Part shown: piece by piece, positions 23,569 through 35,781 of the stretch
How the letters are laid out: each line of letters starts with the position of its first letter
Position numbering within the stretch: the stretch's first letter is position 1
Source of the DNA: Echinostoma caproni
Taxonomy: Eukaryota > Platyhelminthes > Trematoda > Plagiorchiida > Echinostomatidae
Assembly: GCA_900618425.1 (NCBI GenBank)
Contig: UZAN01040223.1
Span: forward strand, 1-62,546
Length of the DNA stretch: 62,546 nt
Direction: 5' to 3'
Notes under the pieces: model-generated
Told to the model about the DNA's origin: nothing
Seen by the model: only the letters and a program-made list of their open reading frames with translations
Database searches by the model: none
Program-made: the position numbers and the translations under genes

Positions 23569-23887
23569 TTTGTTTCATGATAACTATACTGCTACCTTCA
23601 GATCAGACGTAATCCAGCNTCATGTAATTTCTGACAAAAAGATTTGTTCCCTTCGCATGCTTCAGTAGATCACTATCGCAGAAACCGGGGATCGTACTTT
23701 TGAGCCCCTTTCCACAGGGCCCTAACTTCACCCGTTACGTTCATCAAATGCCAGCTTGTTTTTTGTACCATCAGGAATGAAATAACAGTGGCAGAAAAAC
23801 AAACGAATAAAAAAAAGAGAAGTGATTCAGAGTGCAGTCTTTGCCAAAACGCTGTTTATCAGGATGAAAATATCCCTCGTTATTGCT

Positions 23888-23937
23888 ATATATATATATA
23901 TGTATACATATATGTACATATATATATGCATATGTTG
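23888..23937. repeat. TA-rich microsatellite (TATA/TATG/TACA units)
   Basis: Alternating TATATA with interspersed G and C (TATGTATACATATATGTACA). It is self-complementary and could extrude as a hairpin. Confidence 0.85.
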
Positions 23938-24893
23938 TGTCCCAAATTTAGTAGGCAAATGAGCACACAACGAATGGAGCAGAAAGTTTATTGTAAACAG
24001 CAAATATGCAGCCGGTACACAAACCGGGGAACAAGCAGGAACGATCAGCATGTAGGAAGGCAGGTAGGCAGCAAGGCAGAGCCCGGCTCACACGTCGCAG
24101 TACATGCGAATGCTGTCAAGCCAGCATTCAAAGTCAGTCAATTGATCAACCGATTGATCGATCAATCAATTGGGCCACGGGCATGTGTAAACACAAATCA
24201 GTCAGTTGTAAGCCATAACAATATATATATTCCACACGGGTTTTACCAAGTTTGTGGCCCATAAGACCTTCCAGGTGCACAAGAGACATTAACAAATGAC
24301 TAATTGATACTGATTATTCTCATGAGTTTATTTTAACTTAGAGTAATCACGCCAACCTTTAAAACATGCCTTCATTAGCAAATAGGTCGCTTCCATGTGT
24401 ACGAACCTACCTTTTAGCTAGAATATATCGCCGTCTGATACATACCCTGAAACGAACTTCTAAAGCGGCCATAAAGTTGAGGGTACACAGGATGTTCTGT
24501 TGTCTCACCGGAGGAGAATTCAGTAATGTAGACACCATGCGTACAGAAATTATAGTAGCAATACAATATAATGCAATACAGAATTAGATACAATTACTCC
24601 AATTATTTTGAATCTTTCATTAGTCAGGGATGCAGCTGGCAAGTAGAACGTTTCCTGCAAACCGAAATTTGGTACAATGTCTCGGAACATTCATGGTCTC
24701 CGCTAGGGAACACCGCCATTCACTGCAATAACAAGGCAGAGGAACGTTATTACAAGACTTCCAAGTTTAAGTATTTGATGATTCCTCGAAGTGATAACTA
24801 ACAATTGCATACAACATCCATCGTGTGTTCAAAAAGGCATGTATGACACAAAATTTACGGAATGGTAATGATTGCATCACATCAGATGTAAAC

Positions 24894-25069
24894 CTGCAAT
24901 GCTGTGTGCATTTCATCTCTTCCTTTCCATTCCACCAGCACCCGCTTGCCCTCCTTGTATTCAACAGTCTTCTGCCATAGGGCATTAGTAAACTGGCACG
25001 CATCTTGTCTTCAATCGGTAACTTATCTATAATATTGTTCAATGACTCACGCCCCGAATCCGGTTTCTG
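24894..25069 (-). CDS. Candidate internal exon, unknown protein
   Basis: A clear minus-strand acceptor (TTTTAATTTTCTTTTGTCAG, ending at 25070) is followed by a frame open across the whole 176 bases to donor TTGCAG|GTTTAC. The first part reads ESLNNIIDKLPIEDKMRASL. In the second half another frame looks more natural (TVEYKEGKRVLVEWKGRDEM), so there may be a frameshift, an undetected small intron or a pseudogene. In the continuous frame it starts in phase 0, which fits the end of the 30379 exon, and it ends with two bases, which fits the start of the 22203 exon. Confidence 0.33.
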
Positions 25070-27059
25070 CTGACAAAAGAAAATTAAAATTATTTTGATG
25101 AGAGGATTATTTACATCACAAATTCCGGGCGGTCATCCTCATCCGGACCTGGCAGTTGAGGTTCGCGGCGTTGGTTTGTCCATGCTCCGTACCGTCCAGT
25201 ATACTAATCGGGATACGGTGAGTGCGGTTTCCGGTTCACGGAGGAGGGAGTGAAGAGGGGGTGGGTGGGAAACGTGTCTGCGTTTGAAGATGAATTCCAA
25301 CTGATTCACTTTGGAACATGAAGTGCGCAAAAGTTACTGCGTTCTGCTGAAAACGAAGCCGTTCCAATACTTTTGAACAGAATCAGGTATAAGAAAGGTT
25401 AATCTTTGGATTGACAGTCCCATTTCAAATGTGTTGCTTGCATTAAACGTGCAGCTTTGTATCTGAGACCATCAATCGGACACTTGACCCATTCTCAACA
25501 TCATTGCCACGTCCACCAGGTCGTTGTGGTGGAAGAAGCAGTTAGCGTTAGTGGACCAGAAAGATCATGGTAGGATGTACTAACTGCCTCGTACATACAG
25601 ACTACTCATTACAGATAGTGGTTTACGAATGTAAATAGTTGCACATATACGGGTTTAATTATATGAATAAGAGAATTCGGACCAAAAATCAAGCTGTCGT
25701 TTCAAACCAAATGAGGAATTGGACAAAATACCCTCCAACGAATGGCCACATTCCTAGTCATCCCTCCCTCCCACGTTTTTTGCTTAAAATTTTGGCGAAT
25801 TTCAAAAACGATTCCCCAGTTTAGTCATCTCCTGTAATGAAACTGATTGCAATTTGGTACCTTGATTGATTTTTTGCTAAAGTATTACGTCTGGGGTTAG
25901 CTCAGTTTTGGCTGACAAGTTTGGGGGGGGGGTTGCATACAACTGAAAACTTGATGTTGATGATAACACAAAATCGAAACAAACCCAAGAAGAGCGACAA
26001 CACGCCCTACTATGTGCTAGCACATATGTTAACACAACTAAAACAACAATCACGCTATTTACTGATGTTTCTATACCTTCCAAATGATAAATAATTGAAG
26101 AAAAACTCACTGTGGACAAAGGGTTTGTATCCAGTGGCTTCTGTGACCAAAACAGCAATGCTATTCAATTAGTCTACCAAAATTGTTCATAATGAAGGAA
26201 CCAACGTACCCATACTCCCAGGGGGCATATCAGTCACTGAACAAAGAAAATCGGAGTCAGGAAAGATAGACAATAAATGATATGGAAATGCGAATCCTTA
26301 ACCAAACATTTTTTCTTATCGCAAGACTCAAGACGTTTTCAGTAGTGTGGGCAAAGACGTAAGTCACGTTTTGGGTCTGTCTGTCATGGGTCATGATCAA
26401 AAATGAGGGAAACGTTTCGGAGGAATATAAAACAGATACGTAAACGCATGCTCGTACTCCTACACAAATCTTCGCGGTATAGCACTTTTGAGTGAATCGG
26501 TTGTTCGACATTATGAGTCCTGTTTGAAATTGTCTAAAATGTACACTCACCTGAGTGAACATAGCCGCGACCAGTGTGGCTGGTTATAAAACTAATATTC
26601 TCTCANTCTCACTGGTAGTACAAATCATTGTTACATCGGGATAAATAGGTTCAACCTGGGTGATGGAGGCAGTAAAGTGCTTTCTATTTTTGATCCCAAG
26701 GCGTATGCGATGAGCCGATGATAGTCGAACAGCGTAGTGTGTTTAAAGAAGTTTTAGTTTAAAGCTCCGCTGACAATGTGCATATAACCAAATAAGCTGA
26801 CGCAAAACGACCAATGCAAGCTATCTCTGAAAGAATGGTTCCGATTATAACATTATGCACAATGTTGTATCTGTTGTAATTGGAAACAGCAATAAAGCAT
26901 CGTTATAATCATTTTCATTTCTGTCAAATATTGAGACAATAAGTTACGGGGTTTGATGATTTCTCGCGCTTATCTGAACATAAAATCGAAGCACCAAGCA
27001 AACCTGGTTACCTGCATTCAGATTTGTATCCATGTCCTTACAGAAAACGTTAACACTTG

Positions 27060-27165
27060 ATTTCAAATGATGACATTTGTCTCATCACTTTTCAAGCATC
27101 CCAAACTTAGGATTGAACCCGCCACTTCACAGGTGAGTGCAGCTGCTCGGTGGCTTTCTTGCAAA
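27060..27165 (-). mobile_element. Smα-like SINE, degraded copy
   Basis: On the minus strand a tRNA-like head with B-box core GGGTTCAATCC (plus-strand 27110-27120) is followed by TAAGTTTGGGATG. Then comes a hammerhead-like segment GTGATGAGAC...GTC...GAAATC (about 27061-27086). It aligns well with the better copy at 47290-47425 over both head and ribozyme region. The first base of CTGATGA is mutated and the GAAA is displaced, so this copy should be inactive. Confidence 0.6.
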
Positions 27166-27573
27166 ACTGTTATTTCATGCTGTGAATATAATGCGAGGAA
27201 AACGGGGATAATCCGTGATTGCTCTGCAACCAATAAACATTAACGTTTAAGGGTTTCCGTTGCCAGTTCACTAATCTTTGGCAATTTCATGACAAATGTA
27301 ATGCATTGAGTCCCTCTATTCATTTCAGCAATAGAGAAAGAGAAGACATTTCATCGACAAGCACGCACATACCTAGCCCATAGGATTGTTCAATTGTGGC
27401 GAATGAACGTGTACAAGCATAGAAAGCTTACTAAATATGGGAGTAGAAGGTCAACTCTACGGTAAATAGATTGATTATATCAAAACGTTTTATGTGCATA
27501 AAACCGGGTGATTTACTCGAATAAGCAGCGCTTCACTAATTGCCAAACGCTTAGCATTGCGATTAAGTAGTAG

Positions 27574-29321
27574 TTATCTGAAAGACAAATCGAGGGCAAC
27601 TGTGTGTCTTGTTGTCATGATATGTTTTTGCAACATATGAACCTCCATTTTTTTTGTGACCATTTGACCAACAGTTATCGTTTGCGTCATCCATCTCATC
27701 AACCACTTTTGAAAATGTTCAGCCATCTTTTGAGAGAGCTGACGGTTTATTCTACCTATGTTTGCGTCACTGCAACTGCAGGTGAACTGATACACATTGC
27801 GTGAAACGGAACCGGTTTGCCAGCCATGTTTACGTTTGTCCAAATCGCTTCCACGAGTAGAGGCGACGAGTCTGAGTTGAGCAGCTGGAAATGTACGGTC
27901 TAGAGCTGACCTCAACTTCTGGCGCACATCATTGTAAATGTGATCACCTTCGAACGCAAGCTTGATGATGACCATTTTACCAACGTTTTGAAATGGGTTT
28001 CCTTTTGGGATTGGTCTACTGTGAGTATCGATAAACCTTTCTGGGTAACCATTGTTTAGCAATGTTCTACTCAGAAATTCCTCTTCTTATTTTAGTGTAT
28101 ATGTAGAACAAATAATTCTCGCCCGATCAAATAGGGTTCCCAAAAGCCCACGTTTGTAAGCCATGGAGGAAAAGCTGGAGAAGTGCAGGTATTGGGCCAT
28201 TAAATGTCGCTTTTCGATAAAAAGAGCGTTCTAATGTCCCGTTTATTCGCCTCATTACTTTTATGTTCAGAAACCCTAGAATGTTGCTGGATTCTAATTC
28301 GGGAGACAGAAAACCGTGTGGATAGACTGAGTTGAAATCTTGTAAAGTGTTTTAAAATGTTCATCCTCTGCGAAAAAATCGTTCAAATAACTTTTTTGCA
28401 GGGTGGATTTGGAAATATTATCAAGTATTTTTTTCTCAATCGTTCCTAAAAACGCCTCCTAAAATGAAACCCAATAGGCTGCGCATTGCCACTCCATCAA
28501 TCTGTTTGAGTGTGGTTTCTTCAAACTCAAAACGAATGTGTTTTGTACATGTAAAAATAAGTGTACAAGGAAAATAATTAGAGAAAAATGTTTGAAAAAA
28601 TATAATCACAAAAAAATCAATTGTTTCATAAAGTGGTGCATTAGTAAAAGATGAATCCACATCTACAAAATACATTATCTGTAGGGATACTGGCATGTAT
28701 TCCAAAATGCTAGAGAATTCAAAAGAATCCCTCACAGACTGAAGCTTATGAATGGGATCAGCAATGTCTACCAGCTATCGAGTGGGCTTGTGATAAGGCG
28801 AGTTTTGCCTACACAATATTGATCTGGGTAGAGTCCCAAGTTTTTCAGCCTTGGCCAAACCTCTCAGATGGGGTGTTTACGTTCCTACTGGCTTCATGTG
28901 TTTGTATTAAGCCTCGGAAATATGACTGTGAAACAACAAAATTTGTAGTTACATTGGGATAAGGCCTTCAATGAGTTAATTGTTCACCGATGCACTATCT
29001 ATTTGGAATGTTCTGTCGTCCAAAAGTATTTCATTCATTTTGGCGATATAACAGTCTTTCGTCATAAATACCGTTCTGGATCCTTTGTCCGGTTTCAGAA
29101 AGGCTTAGGGTATCATCGATTTGAGTTCATTTATTGCCTTGTGGTTTTCTGGAGTGAGGTAGCAGAGTTGTCGAATCGATGCCGTAAGATAGGAATGACA
29201 AACACGCACCAGTTTCGCTCGGTTTCCTCCGGTGTTTTCTGCAGATGTAGGTGAAAGTCATTTTAAGTAATGATAAGAATTTTCTAGCTGTATGAACACG
29301 AGCTTTCAGACTGTGGATCAT
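27574..29321 (-). mobile_element. Penelope-like element, nearly full-length but broken
   Basis: Minus-strand blocks in order: FLKPDKGSRTVFMTKDCYIA near 29090-29030; LAKAEKLGTLPRSILC and NSPYHKPTR-stop-LVDIADPI near 28870-28740; RDSFEFSS; FVDVDSSFTNAPLYETIDFF near 28660 (the catalytic-Asp block of the FDVxSLFTN type); QIDGVAMRSLLGFILGGVF near 28470 (decayed MGSPLG block); LNIKVMRRINGTLERSFYRK near 28260; HFSSFSSMAYKRG and LFDRAR near 28150; NNGYPERFI near 28050; and a C-terminal YQFTCSCSDANIGR...QLSQKMAEHF region (27800-27700) corresponding to the GIY-YIG nuclease, with the Tyr of YIG replaced by Asn. Several stops and at least two frame changes occur, and no YxDD motif is visible. It is a pseudogene copy. 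Confidence 0.9.
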
Positions 29322-29917
29322 TCTTGGTAGAAGCTAGAACCTCATTCTCATGAATGGAACATCACACTATGCTTGGGTCAATGTTATGGATTTTTGAAGA
29401 TAGAAACTGAGAGGAGTAACCAAACCTTGTGCGGGAATCGTTTTCTATTTTGCATTAATAAAATTTAATTACGGCCCAAAACATAGGAAATATATTTGTT
29501 CAAATTCTCAGGAGCACAGTTACGTTTTCAGAACAATATTTTGTGAATTATACTCCTCGGAGATTAGTGCTCTCTGTCTGTTTCCAGCACACTGTTTCTC
29601 CCGGTAAAGAGATACATATTGAAAAAAACCCTGAATATTATAGCGTTGCAGTTGCATATCCGCGAAAACTGAATAAACCTCCCGAATAGGTGAAACTCCT
29701 TAGGAGGAGGTTGAACAGTCTCGCTATAATTATCGCTTCTCATCTACTGGTGATCTTAACTTTTATCCTACTTTGATTATTTCCTAAATAATCTTTTAAA
29801 CGTTCTTTAGAAGTGAGTTTACAGTTCTATTACTGGGGGATCTATGAGTCAGAATATTAAAAAAGAAACTGCAAAAATATTGAATAATAAATGATAAGAG
29901 TTTTACTTCTTTTGCAG

Positions 29918-30079
29918 TTCATTCAATATGGAAGCGCAACAAAAGCTTTCAGGAAGAAGTCCGCGGCACTGCAAAGGTGGCCTGGGGATAAACAAAAATG
30001 AGCAAGATAGGCGTCGAAAGTGGGGTGCCAACTGAAAATCTCAATTTTGACGACCGTAACACTAGACCACCGCCGCCTG
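29918..30079 (-). mobile_element. SINE family A copy
   Basis: The minus strand reads GGCGGCGGTGGTCTAGTG (head) and then, after a diverged B-box region, TTTATCCCCAGGCCACCTTTG, GCAGTGCCGC and CTTCTTCCTGAAAG, with an AT-rich tail. The layout is the same as the copy at 2388, with a diverged body. Confidence 0.65.
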
Positions 30080-30378
30080 TTATCGCTGGTAAGCCTAAAT
30101 AGGCAAAGAGAGATTTGAATTTATAGCGAGCATCGGATATGATTGTGCAAAATAAGGTCACCATCAACCATCAGCGGCGATTGTAGAAATACTAGAATGC
30201 AATGCACTTTACACGATAAATAGAGGTCAATCATTGGATTTGCAGACTATGAAAAGGTGATAACACCCGAAACACATTCTGTAATGAATAAATTAAGTTA
30301 ATAACTACCAAGGAGAAGTTAGAAAAACCCCGGTTTCTAAGTGTCATAGTTGACAACAAAGGATAATATCGCTCTCAC

Positions 30379-30697
30379 CATGAATGTACCGTAAAAGATT
30401 GTTGGAGGAAACGACAGGCCCAAATTCCACACACTTTTGTTCAGGGAAAGTTCAGTAACTGAGAGTAGAAGGGAGAAAGACAACAGTGACGGAGGAACGC
30501 GTTCTATTTCATGTTCCGGTAATATCACCAGAACGAAGAACATATTTATTTTGAATATTACGACTTGTAGACCAAGAGCTAACAAGGATAAGGTAATTCC
30601 AAACAATACTCCAACGAGGATGTTGAGAGCACTTGCAAGTAATAACAATAGTATTAATAATAGGACGACGAACAGCAAATGAGCAAATGCTTTTCTA
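30379..30697 (-). CDS. Candidate exon of a multi-pass membrane protein
   Basis: On the minus strand, acceptor GTTTTTGTTTCCTGC...GATAG is followed by 318 open bases in one frame, ending at donor TTCATG|GTGAGAGCG. The peptide is strongly hydrophobic: LLFVVLLLILLLLLASALNI, then LVGVLFGITLSLLALGLQVV and MFFVLVILPEHEIERVP, giving about three helices with a short charged loop. The antisense frame is also open but low in hydrophobic structure. The family is unknown. It ends in phase 0, matching the start of the 24894-25069 candidate. Confidence 0.4.
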
Positions 30698-30699
30698 CT

Positions 30700-32160
30700 A
30701 TCACAATGCAGGAAACAAAAACGCATATTTTGATATCCAAATGATATTTCTTTCTTAGTACCAAATTGGATATCTCACTTTATCTAGGAGACCACGAAAA
30801 ACATTACGTGAGGCAAGTGGTTTAAAGCCATCTCTGTCTCAAATCGGGAGTTTTTAATTTCTTCAATGAGAATGGTGCTTTGTAAATTATCAGCATTTTA
30901 TTTTCCACATGGGATCATATATGGATAGCTTCGCTGCTGTGCAGTGATCAGAATCATTTCCCAACTCAAAATATCGTAAAACGTGCTCGGGATTTGAGAG
31001 GATACTGACTCCATATGGACAATTTCGGGTTAAGAACGAGGTAAACAATACTTATCACCAATTTGCAGACACCATATGGTGTCAGCAAAGAAATTCTTTC
31101 TACTATGGTATATTTTTGCCAATATTTACCTAAAGATAATGAACTGGGTAGCAAGTTACATAATGTTTAAAGCATAACCTGCGAGAGACGAGTATCCCTC
31201 GAGACTTTATTCAGCCATGTGCAGTGGTTGTCCTGGATTCGTTCAGACGAAGGCCCGTTTTCAGAAACAAAGTTACATAGTGCATTCACGATGACACGCG
31301 CCGCGCAAGATTCGTCATATACTTCTTGGAACTTCCTTCATACACCCCAATAATGAACAGCAAGCAACGTGAAGCCTCTCGCAAAAGCCTCATTATGGTC
31401 ATTGGTGGGTGCCTCATGTTTTCACTAATCACTCCTCCCTTGCGCCTCGCTAAATGATCCTATCTGAAAAGCATATAAACCAGCCTCTGCTGAGGAAGCC
31501 CAACTCACTACATTCTCGTGGTGGATGTTTTTCCACTAAAGTGAGAGAATGAAAAACTAACATCCGGTGCTATAACTGCGTTTGTGAATCCGTGGCAGAT
31601 CACATGGGAGGATGATTAAAGTCCTGATTCCATAACAATTAAGAGGTCGACGAACCACACTCACCCAAGGTTTCTCGGTTGCAGCAGTTGTTACCAGCTG
31701 GATTCGGTAGCGAGGTGTATTGGGCACATTGGATTTGTACCTCCGTCCAATGGCCGTGTGATCCGATGACGATCCGAACACTGACTCCCATCGTATTTTG
31801 ATTTCCGCACATCACTCCGTTGTCCAGCTTTCACGTTTTAACTAGCCAAAGGCACCGGTTGTGAATTCCCCTAAGAAAATTAATTCACCGTGGCCTGGTC
31901 TACCTGGTAGTATATCCTCCAAATGCAACTCAGGGATCTGTTTCATTTTTATAAATAATATTGTACTGTGATTTGTTTGGCATACAATCTGGCTTTTGGT
32001 GATATATCCCAGTGATGATCAGTCATAAATCACATAATTGCAATAGCCTGATTATCCCAACGGGCTGTGTAAGTCAACCTTTTGGAATATCCCTCGAACT
32101 TTGTTTCAGTATAACGCTACTTAGAGGTGAGAAGTGTGAAGTTTGAACTGCTTTACATTG
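30700..32160. other. Stretch with weak exon hints only
   Basis: Minus-strand frames near 31050-31116 and 31668-31781 end at good donors (for example CTTGG|GTGAGTGTG at about 31668) but lack a consistent upstream acceptor and frame. A plus-strand acceptor at 31198 is followed by 21 open codons (PCAVVVLDSFRRRP). None is called. Confidence 0.3.
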
Positions 32161-32170
32161 ATGCCGAATT

Positions 32171-32272
32171 TTGCGTTGTTCTTCCATGCAACTGTTATGC
32201 AACCGGCTAGAATGTCCAAATGAGATTGATTCATGTCACTGGAAAGCAGAACGATCAAGCAGAGTTCAACAG
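32171..32272 (+). CDS. Candidate exon 1 of a small-intron gene or gene remnant
   Basis: The open frame is cysteine-rich (CSSMQLLCNRLECPNEIDSC) and ends QQ| at donor CAACAG|GTAACA in phase 0. The 5' boundary is uncertain; an in-frame TGA lies at 32159-32161. The next 80 bases have intron signals, and the frame resumes in the same phase at 32353. Confidence 0.4.
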
Positions 32273-32352
32273 GTAACAAAGACATCGCTTTTTAAATCAC
32301 ACTCTAAACGTCTTCAATGCAGTAACTCGTATCAAGCCATTTTATGCTACAG

Positions 32353-32474
32353 GTGAATACTGATCACGAGATGCTTCTTAAGAGTACCAATGACGTTGTC
32401 AGTGCTATTCCGGACGAGTGTTTGTTGATGGTCGTACATCAAACAGGATTAATGCCACGGTACTGGACGCTGAG
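32353..32474 (+). CDS. Candidate exon 2 of the same gene or remnant
   Basis: Acceptor ATTTTATGCTACAG precedes a 122-base frame, VNTDHEMLLKSTNDVVSAIP followed by DECLLMVVHQTGLMPRYWTL. It ends at donor CTGAG|GTATGC. The introns before (32273-32352) and after (32475-32554) are both 80 bp, a size common in trematode 5' introns. The family is not recognised. Confidence 0.42.
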
Positions 32475-32554
32475 GTATGCCTCTAGTAGCAGGTGGCGGG
32501 AAGAAGCTACCATCCGTGGTAATTGCCGAGCCTTGTCATGTATTAACTTTACAG

Positions 32555-33197
32555 GTGTTGGTTTCCGACAGGGATTTTAAAATAAACCGCCGAGCTCGAG
32601 GTATAAGCAAGTCAAGAAACCGCTTTAATTGACCCCATAGAGAATGAGTATTCAGAATCACCCTTGTGTTGGAAATGGTCAGGCACAAATAAAGATGATA
32701 GTGATACACTGCATACACAAGCAATTAAGCAAATTCAGCAGGGTATGGATTTAAGGCTTCAAATGACCGGATCCGTGTTGGTAAAGAACCCTGCAAGATG
32801 TGCTGAGGTGCGTGCCCATGTGAACTTATATTTGGAGCGAGTGGTAAATCTAGAGACTTATTTACTAAGATGTTAATACAGAGGGTTAAATGAGTCTAGC
32901 AGCTTGCTAGCAGAACGTAGCTGGCAAGCATTAAATTGCTGTGAAATTACAAACTGCGTAATATTTGCGTAAGATATTGACACAGTTATGTGATGGATGT
33001 GGGAATGAGTTAAAATTTTCATTAGGCGACCAAGAAAAATATCTGGGGATGCATAAAGTCTGTGGTAAGGATACGAGAGACGGCAAGAAGTTTTATTATT
33101 CAGGTTAATGTAAACAACGATTTCAAAGGCATGACGTCAAAGATAATTTTTCTGACTTAGAAATGTATCGGAGACATGCGTTGATCAGGAATGATTA
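32555..33197 (+). pseudogene. Degenerate continuation with zinc-finger-like segment
   Basis: After acceptor TTAACTTTACAG the coding-like signal continues but is broken. One frame reads ETALIDPIENEYSESPLCWK, then IKQIQQGMDLRLQMTGSVLV and AEVRAHVNLYLERVVNLETY. After a frame change another reads LCDGCGNELKFSLGDQEKYL followed by GMHKVC and CKQRFQRHD, with C..C...H...C spacing like a zinc-binding finger. It ends at a strong donor GATTACG|GTAAGTGG (33198). Several stops interrupt it, and five are TAA where CAA would read through (for example 33106-33108). This favours a recent pseudogene or a transposon protein. The protein was not identified. Confidence 0.42.
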
Positions 33198-33559
33198 CGG
33201 TAAGTGGTGACTCCGAGATATTTGGCGGAAAACTCTCTGAATACTTGATCTCCGCTGATAATGAAATGCTTACATCAATATGCTTGCCCCTCTTCAGGAA
33301 AGAGAGTAAGACATTTACACTCGAAAGGAGTCATTTGAAGGTTTTATGATGAAAATCGGTCGGTGAGCAGTGCATGTGTGCATAAGTGCATATGTTTGAA
33401 GTACACGGAAGAATTCGAAAAATTCCTCCACACACAACATCGTCGAAATTCCTAATGAGCAATCAATCATCAAAACACAGGCATAGAACAGATGTAGGTT
33501 GAAAACAGAATGGGAGAGAGAATGATGCGTTGAAAAACTGAAATGGAATGTAAACGTCA

Positions 33560-33800
33560 GGAAATGAGATTTATATATGTAGTAAACTGTAGGCGATGGA
33601 TGAAATAGTTAGCTAGGAGATTAGTAATTTGCAGCTGAATACCGTTCTCAAAGGGATAATGAAGCAGTTTGATCCAATCAATACAATTGTGGGTATCACA
33701 ACAGTCCACGAAGCAGCCGAAACCATTGCCCGGAAAGCCGGAATGCCATGCTGAGTAGGTCGGTAAAAAGAGAGGAGAGGGACACTGCACATTTAATAAA
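33560..33800 (-). pseudogene. Possible LINE reverse transcriptase debris
   Basis: Minus-strand frames near 33730-33780 contain PTQHGIPAFRAM, faintly like the QHGF block of LINE reverse transcriptases, in the right order downstream of the endonuclease fragment at 34385. It is too decayed for certainty. Confidence 0.25.
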
Positions 33801-34384
33801 CACAGTGAGTGGTAGCCCATTAGGACTGTAAACTAACGAAGAATTCAAAAAATTCTGTTTGGTCCGTAATTAAATTGGCAGCATCGAGAGGAGGGACGAC
33901 TGCTTTGCATGGTTCGGAAATGTCGGTTACAGCATCATCGAATTGGCAATTGAGATCGTCCGCATTGGCAGCTGGCAAGTGCTCCTTCGATCTGAGACCG
34001 CAGAACTAAAACAACGTCTTCAATGTATCGCAAAAAATCGTGTTAGATAACAGTTCGTATACGTGAGCAGTGTTTAATCTCCACGGTTCCACGAAGATTG
34101 CTTTTGCGAGGTATCTTACAACAGAGAATATTTTACTTTGAATGGGTGTTCTTTTTTCCTACGTAAATGCTCAATTAAAGGAGAACAGAAACGATCTGAT
34201 CGTGTTCATAAGGATTCCCGCGGTCATCACTTGTCAAAACTTCAAATATCCAGTTAGGTTATCACAAAAGACTGGGGGCCATAGTGTACAAATATAGTGA
34301 ATTCTGTCGCACATATGTATCTTTGAGTCTGTTGAGGTTTTCGGGTTAACATTGACGCGGATGAAGCCTACAATCACGATTTCA

Positions 34385-34650
34385 AATGTGGCTTTGATCA
34401 CTGTATTGACTGCAGATCATGGGAGATATTTTCAGTATCGCATGATCAGAGGTGTCAATAGGCGAACGGCTAAGCACGCTAACTAGTTTCGAGTCGTTAA
34501 TGAAGCACAGATCGATACAAGCCTTAAGTCTGGTCGGGCACATAACAACGTTCAGCAGTCCACGGGTAGTCGAAAAAGTCACATCAAACTTATTAAAGTC
34601 AGCATTCACGATACGAAATGCGGAGTATAGATAATTTGGCAGAGCTATGA
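34385..34650 (-). mobile_element. Non-LTR retrotransposon endonuclease fragment
   Basis: On the minus strand the frame carries NADFNKFDV (GDFN-type motif), then LLNVVMCPTRLKACIDLCFI and DTSDHAILKISP (terminal SDH motif). This is the order of the apurinic-like endonuclease found in CR1/Jockey-type LINEs, which nicks target DNA for integration. The Gly of GDFN is Ala, and the frame extends only about 70 residues upstream before losing similarity, so the copy is truncated and inactive. Confidence 0.72.
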
Positions 34651-34739
34651 AAAAAATATTTGTGAACTCAATATAATGGTGAGTGAGACAAAAAATAAGA
34701 TATAATTTTCCGGTAATTGCTATGGTGTCCATCTACATT

Positions 34740-35690
34740 TCTATATTAAATCACTGGTAAAAATGGTAAAATACACGAAAATTCATTTATCTAATTGGAT
34801 ATTTTGAAGCAGTGTCATAAAGATAGTGTAGTAATTCATGGAATTTAGGATACTATAATCACACAACATTCCTATGGTAATAAAATAAGTGGTATTATAA
34901 ATGGAAATCCTGTGAAGATTGAACATATAGTTCACAGTAAGAAGATGTAACGAACCGTATTCAACGACCACGAGTGAAATCCACCAAAGTTTGCTAAACA
35001 TACCTTGGTTATAAATTGCATCCGCAATTCGATTCATTTAGTCTGGTCACAATAATTTCTTTAGGAAACAGCAGCAGTGTGACGCCTTAACAAGGAAGCG
35101 AATTATCATGTTGGTTTTCCATTTCACAATAAGAGGCCAATTATCTCCTGCATTCCAATCGACATAATTAGTTTGTCTGCTATTCACATTCATTGCAAAT
35201 TCCACCTGATCAACTTGAACAATTATTGGCATGTTTCTGGAGACCAAAATGTGCTAACACAAAGATGGGATTACCCGGTTACGCATCGCAACTTTACACA
35301 TGAGTGCATATTAATTTAACGGTCAAGAAAGCTCCATTGGATGACATTTGTTGTATGATGCACCGAATAGCTCATGGTGCAGGATTTCGTGATGAAATGT
35401 AACCTGTCAGTAGTCACTAAACTATTTTAATCATCCGTGCTTTTATGCGATTGTTGAAAGCCATATATCATAGATGCCCAGCAGCAGCTGTCAAATTACG
35501 AGTGGTCAGACAAGACACCCTAAACAATAGTATTCCAATTCTTTGCTCAACACCTCCACCGCCGCTAAATACGAGATAAATAAGAGAAATGTACTTGGTC
35601 ACATTTTCTTGATGTTTTTCATGGTAGGAATCATCTATGATCAATCACTTTTTAGGTTTTTCTTATCCACATGAATATTGAACTCTCTCT
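34740..35690. other. Stretch without a recognised gene
   Basis: Two minus-strand frames (34783-35037 and 35047-35247) are open, but I can assign neither a family nor splice sites. Confidence 0.3.
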
Positions 35691-35694
35691 GCAG

Positions 35695-35781
35695 ATGATT
35701 GATCATCATCGTCAGCAGCAGCTTCATTTCCAAAATTCCCATTTCAAGTTTCCCAGCATAAACAGGAAAAGGGACAACTAG
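35695..35781 (+). CDS. Weak candidate terminal exon
   Basis: A very good acceptor (ATTGAACTCTCTCTGCAG) is followed by 28 codons rich in His and Gln (MIDHHRQQQLHFQNSHFKF) and then TAG. No family was recognised. Confidence 0.2.
   Translation: MIDHHRQQQLHFQNSHFKFPSINRKRDN

Noticed and set aside
25105..25220. Plus-strand exon ending at donor ATACG|GTGAGTGCG
   Set aside because: No acceptor with a pyrimidine tract, and frames stop or have no recognisable content; the minus-strand reading nearby is better supported.
27370..27447. Minus-strand exon between a good acceptor and donor CTAG|GTATGT
   Set aside because: Every frame carries a stop, including one exactly at the exon end.
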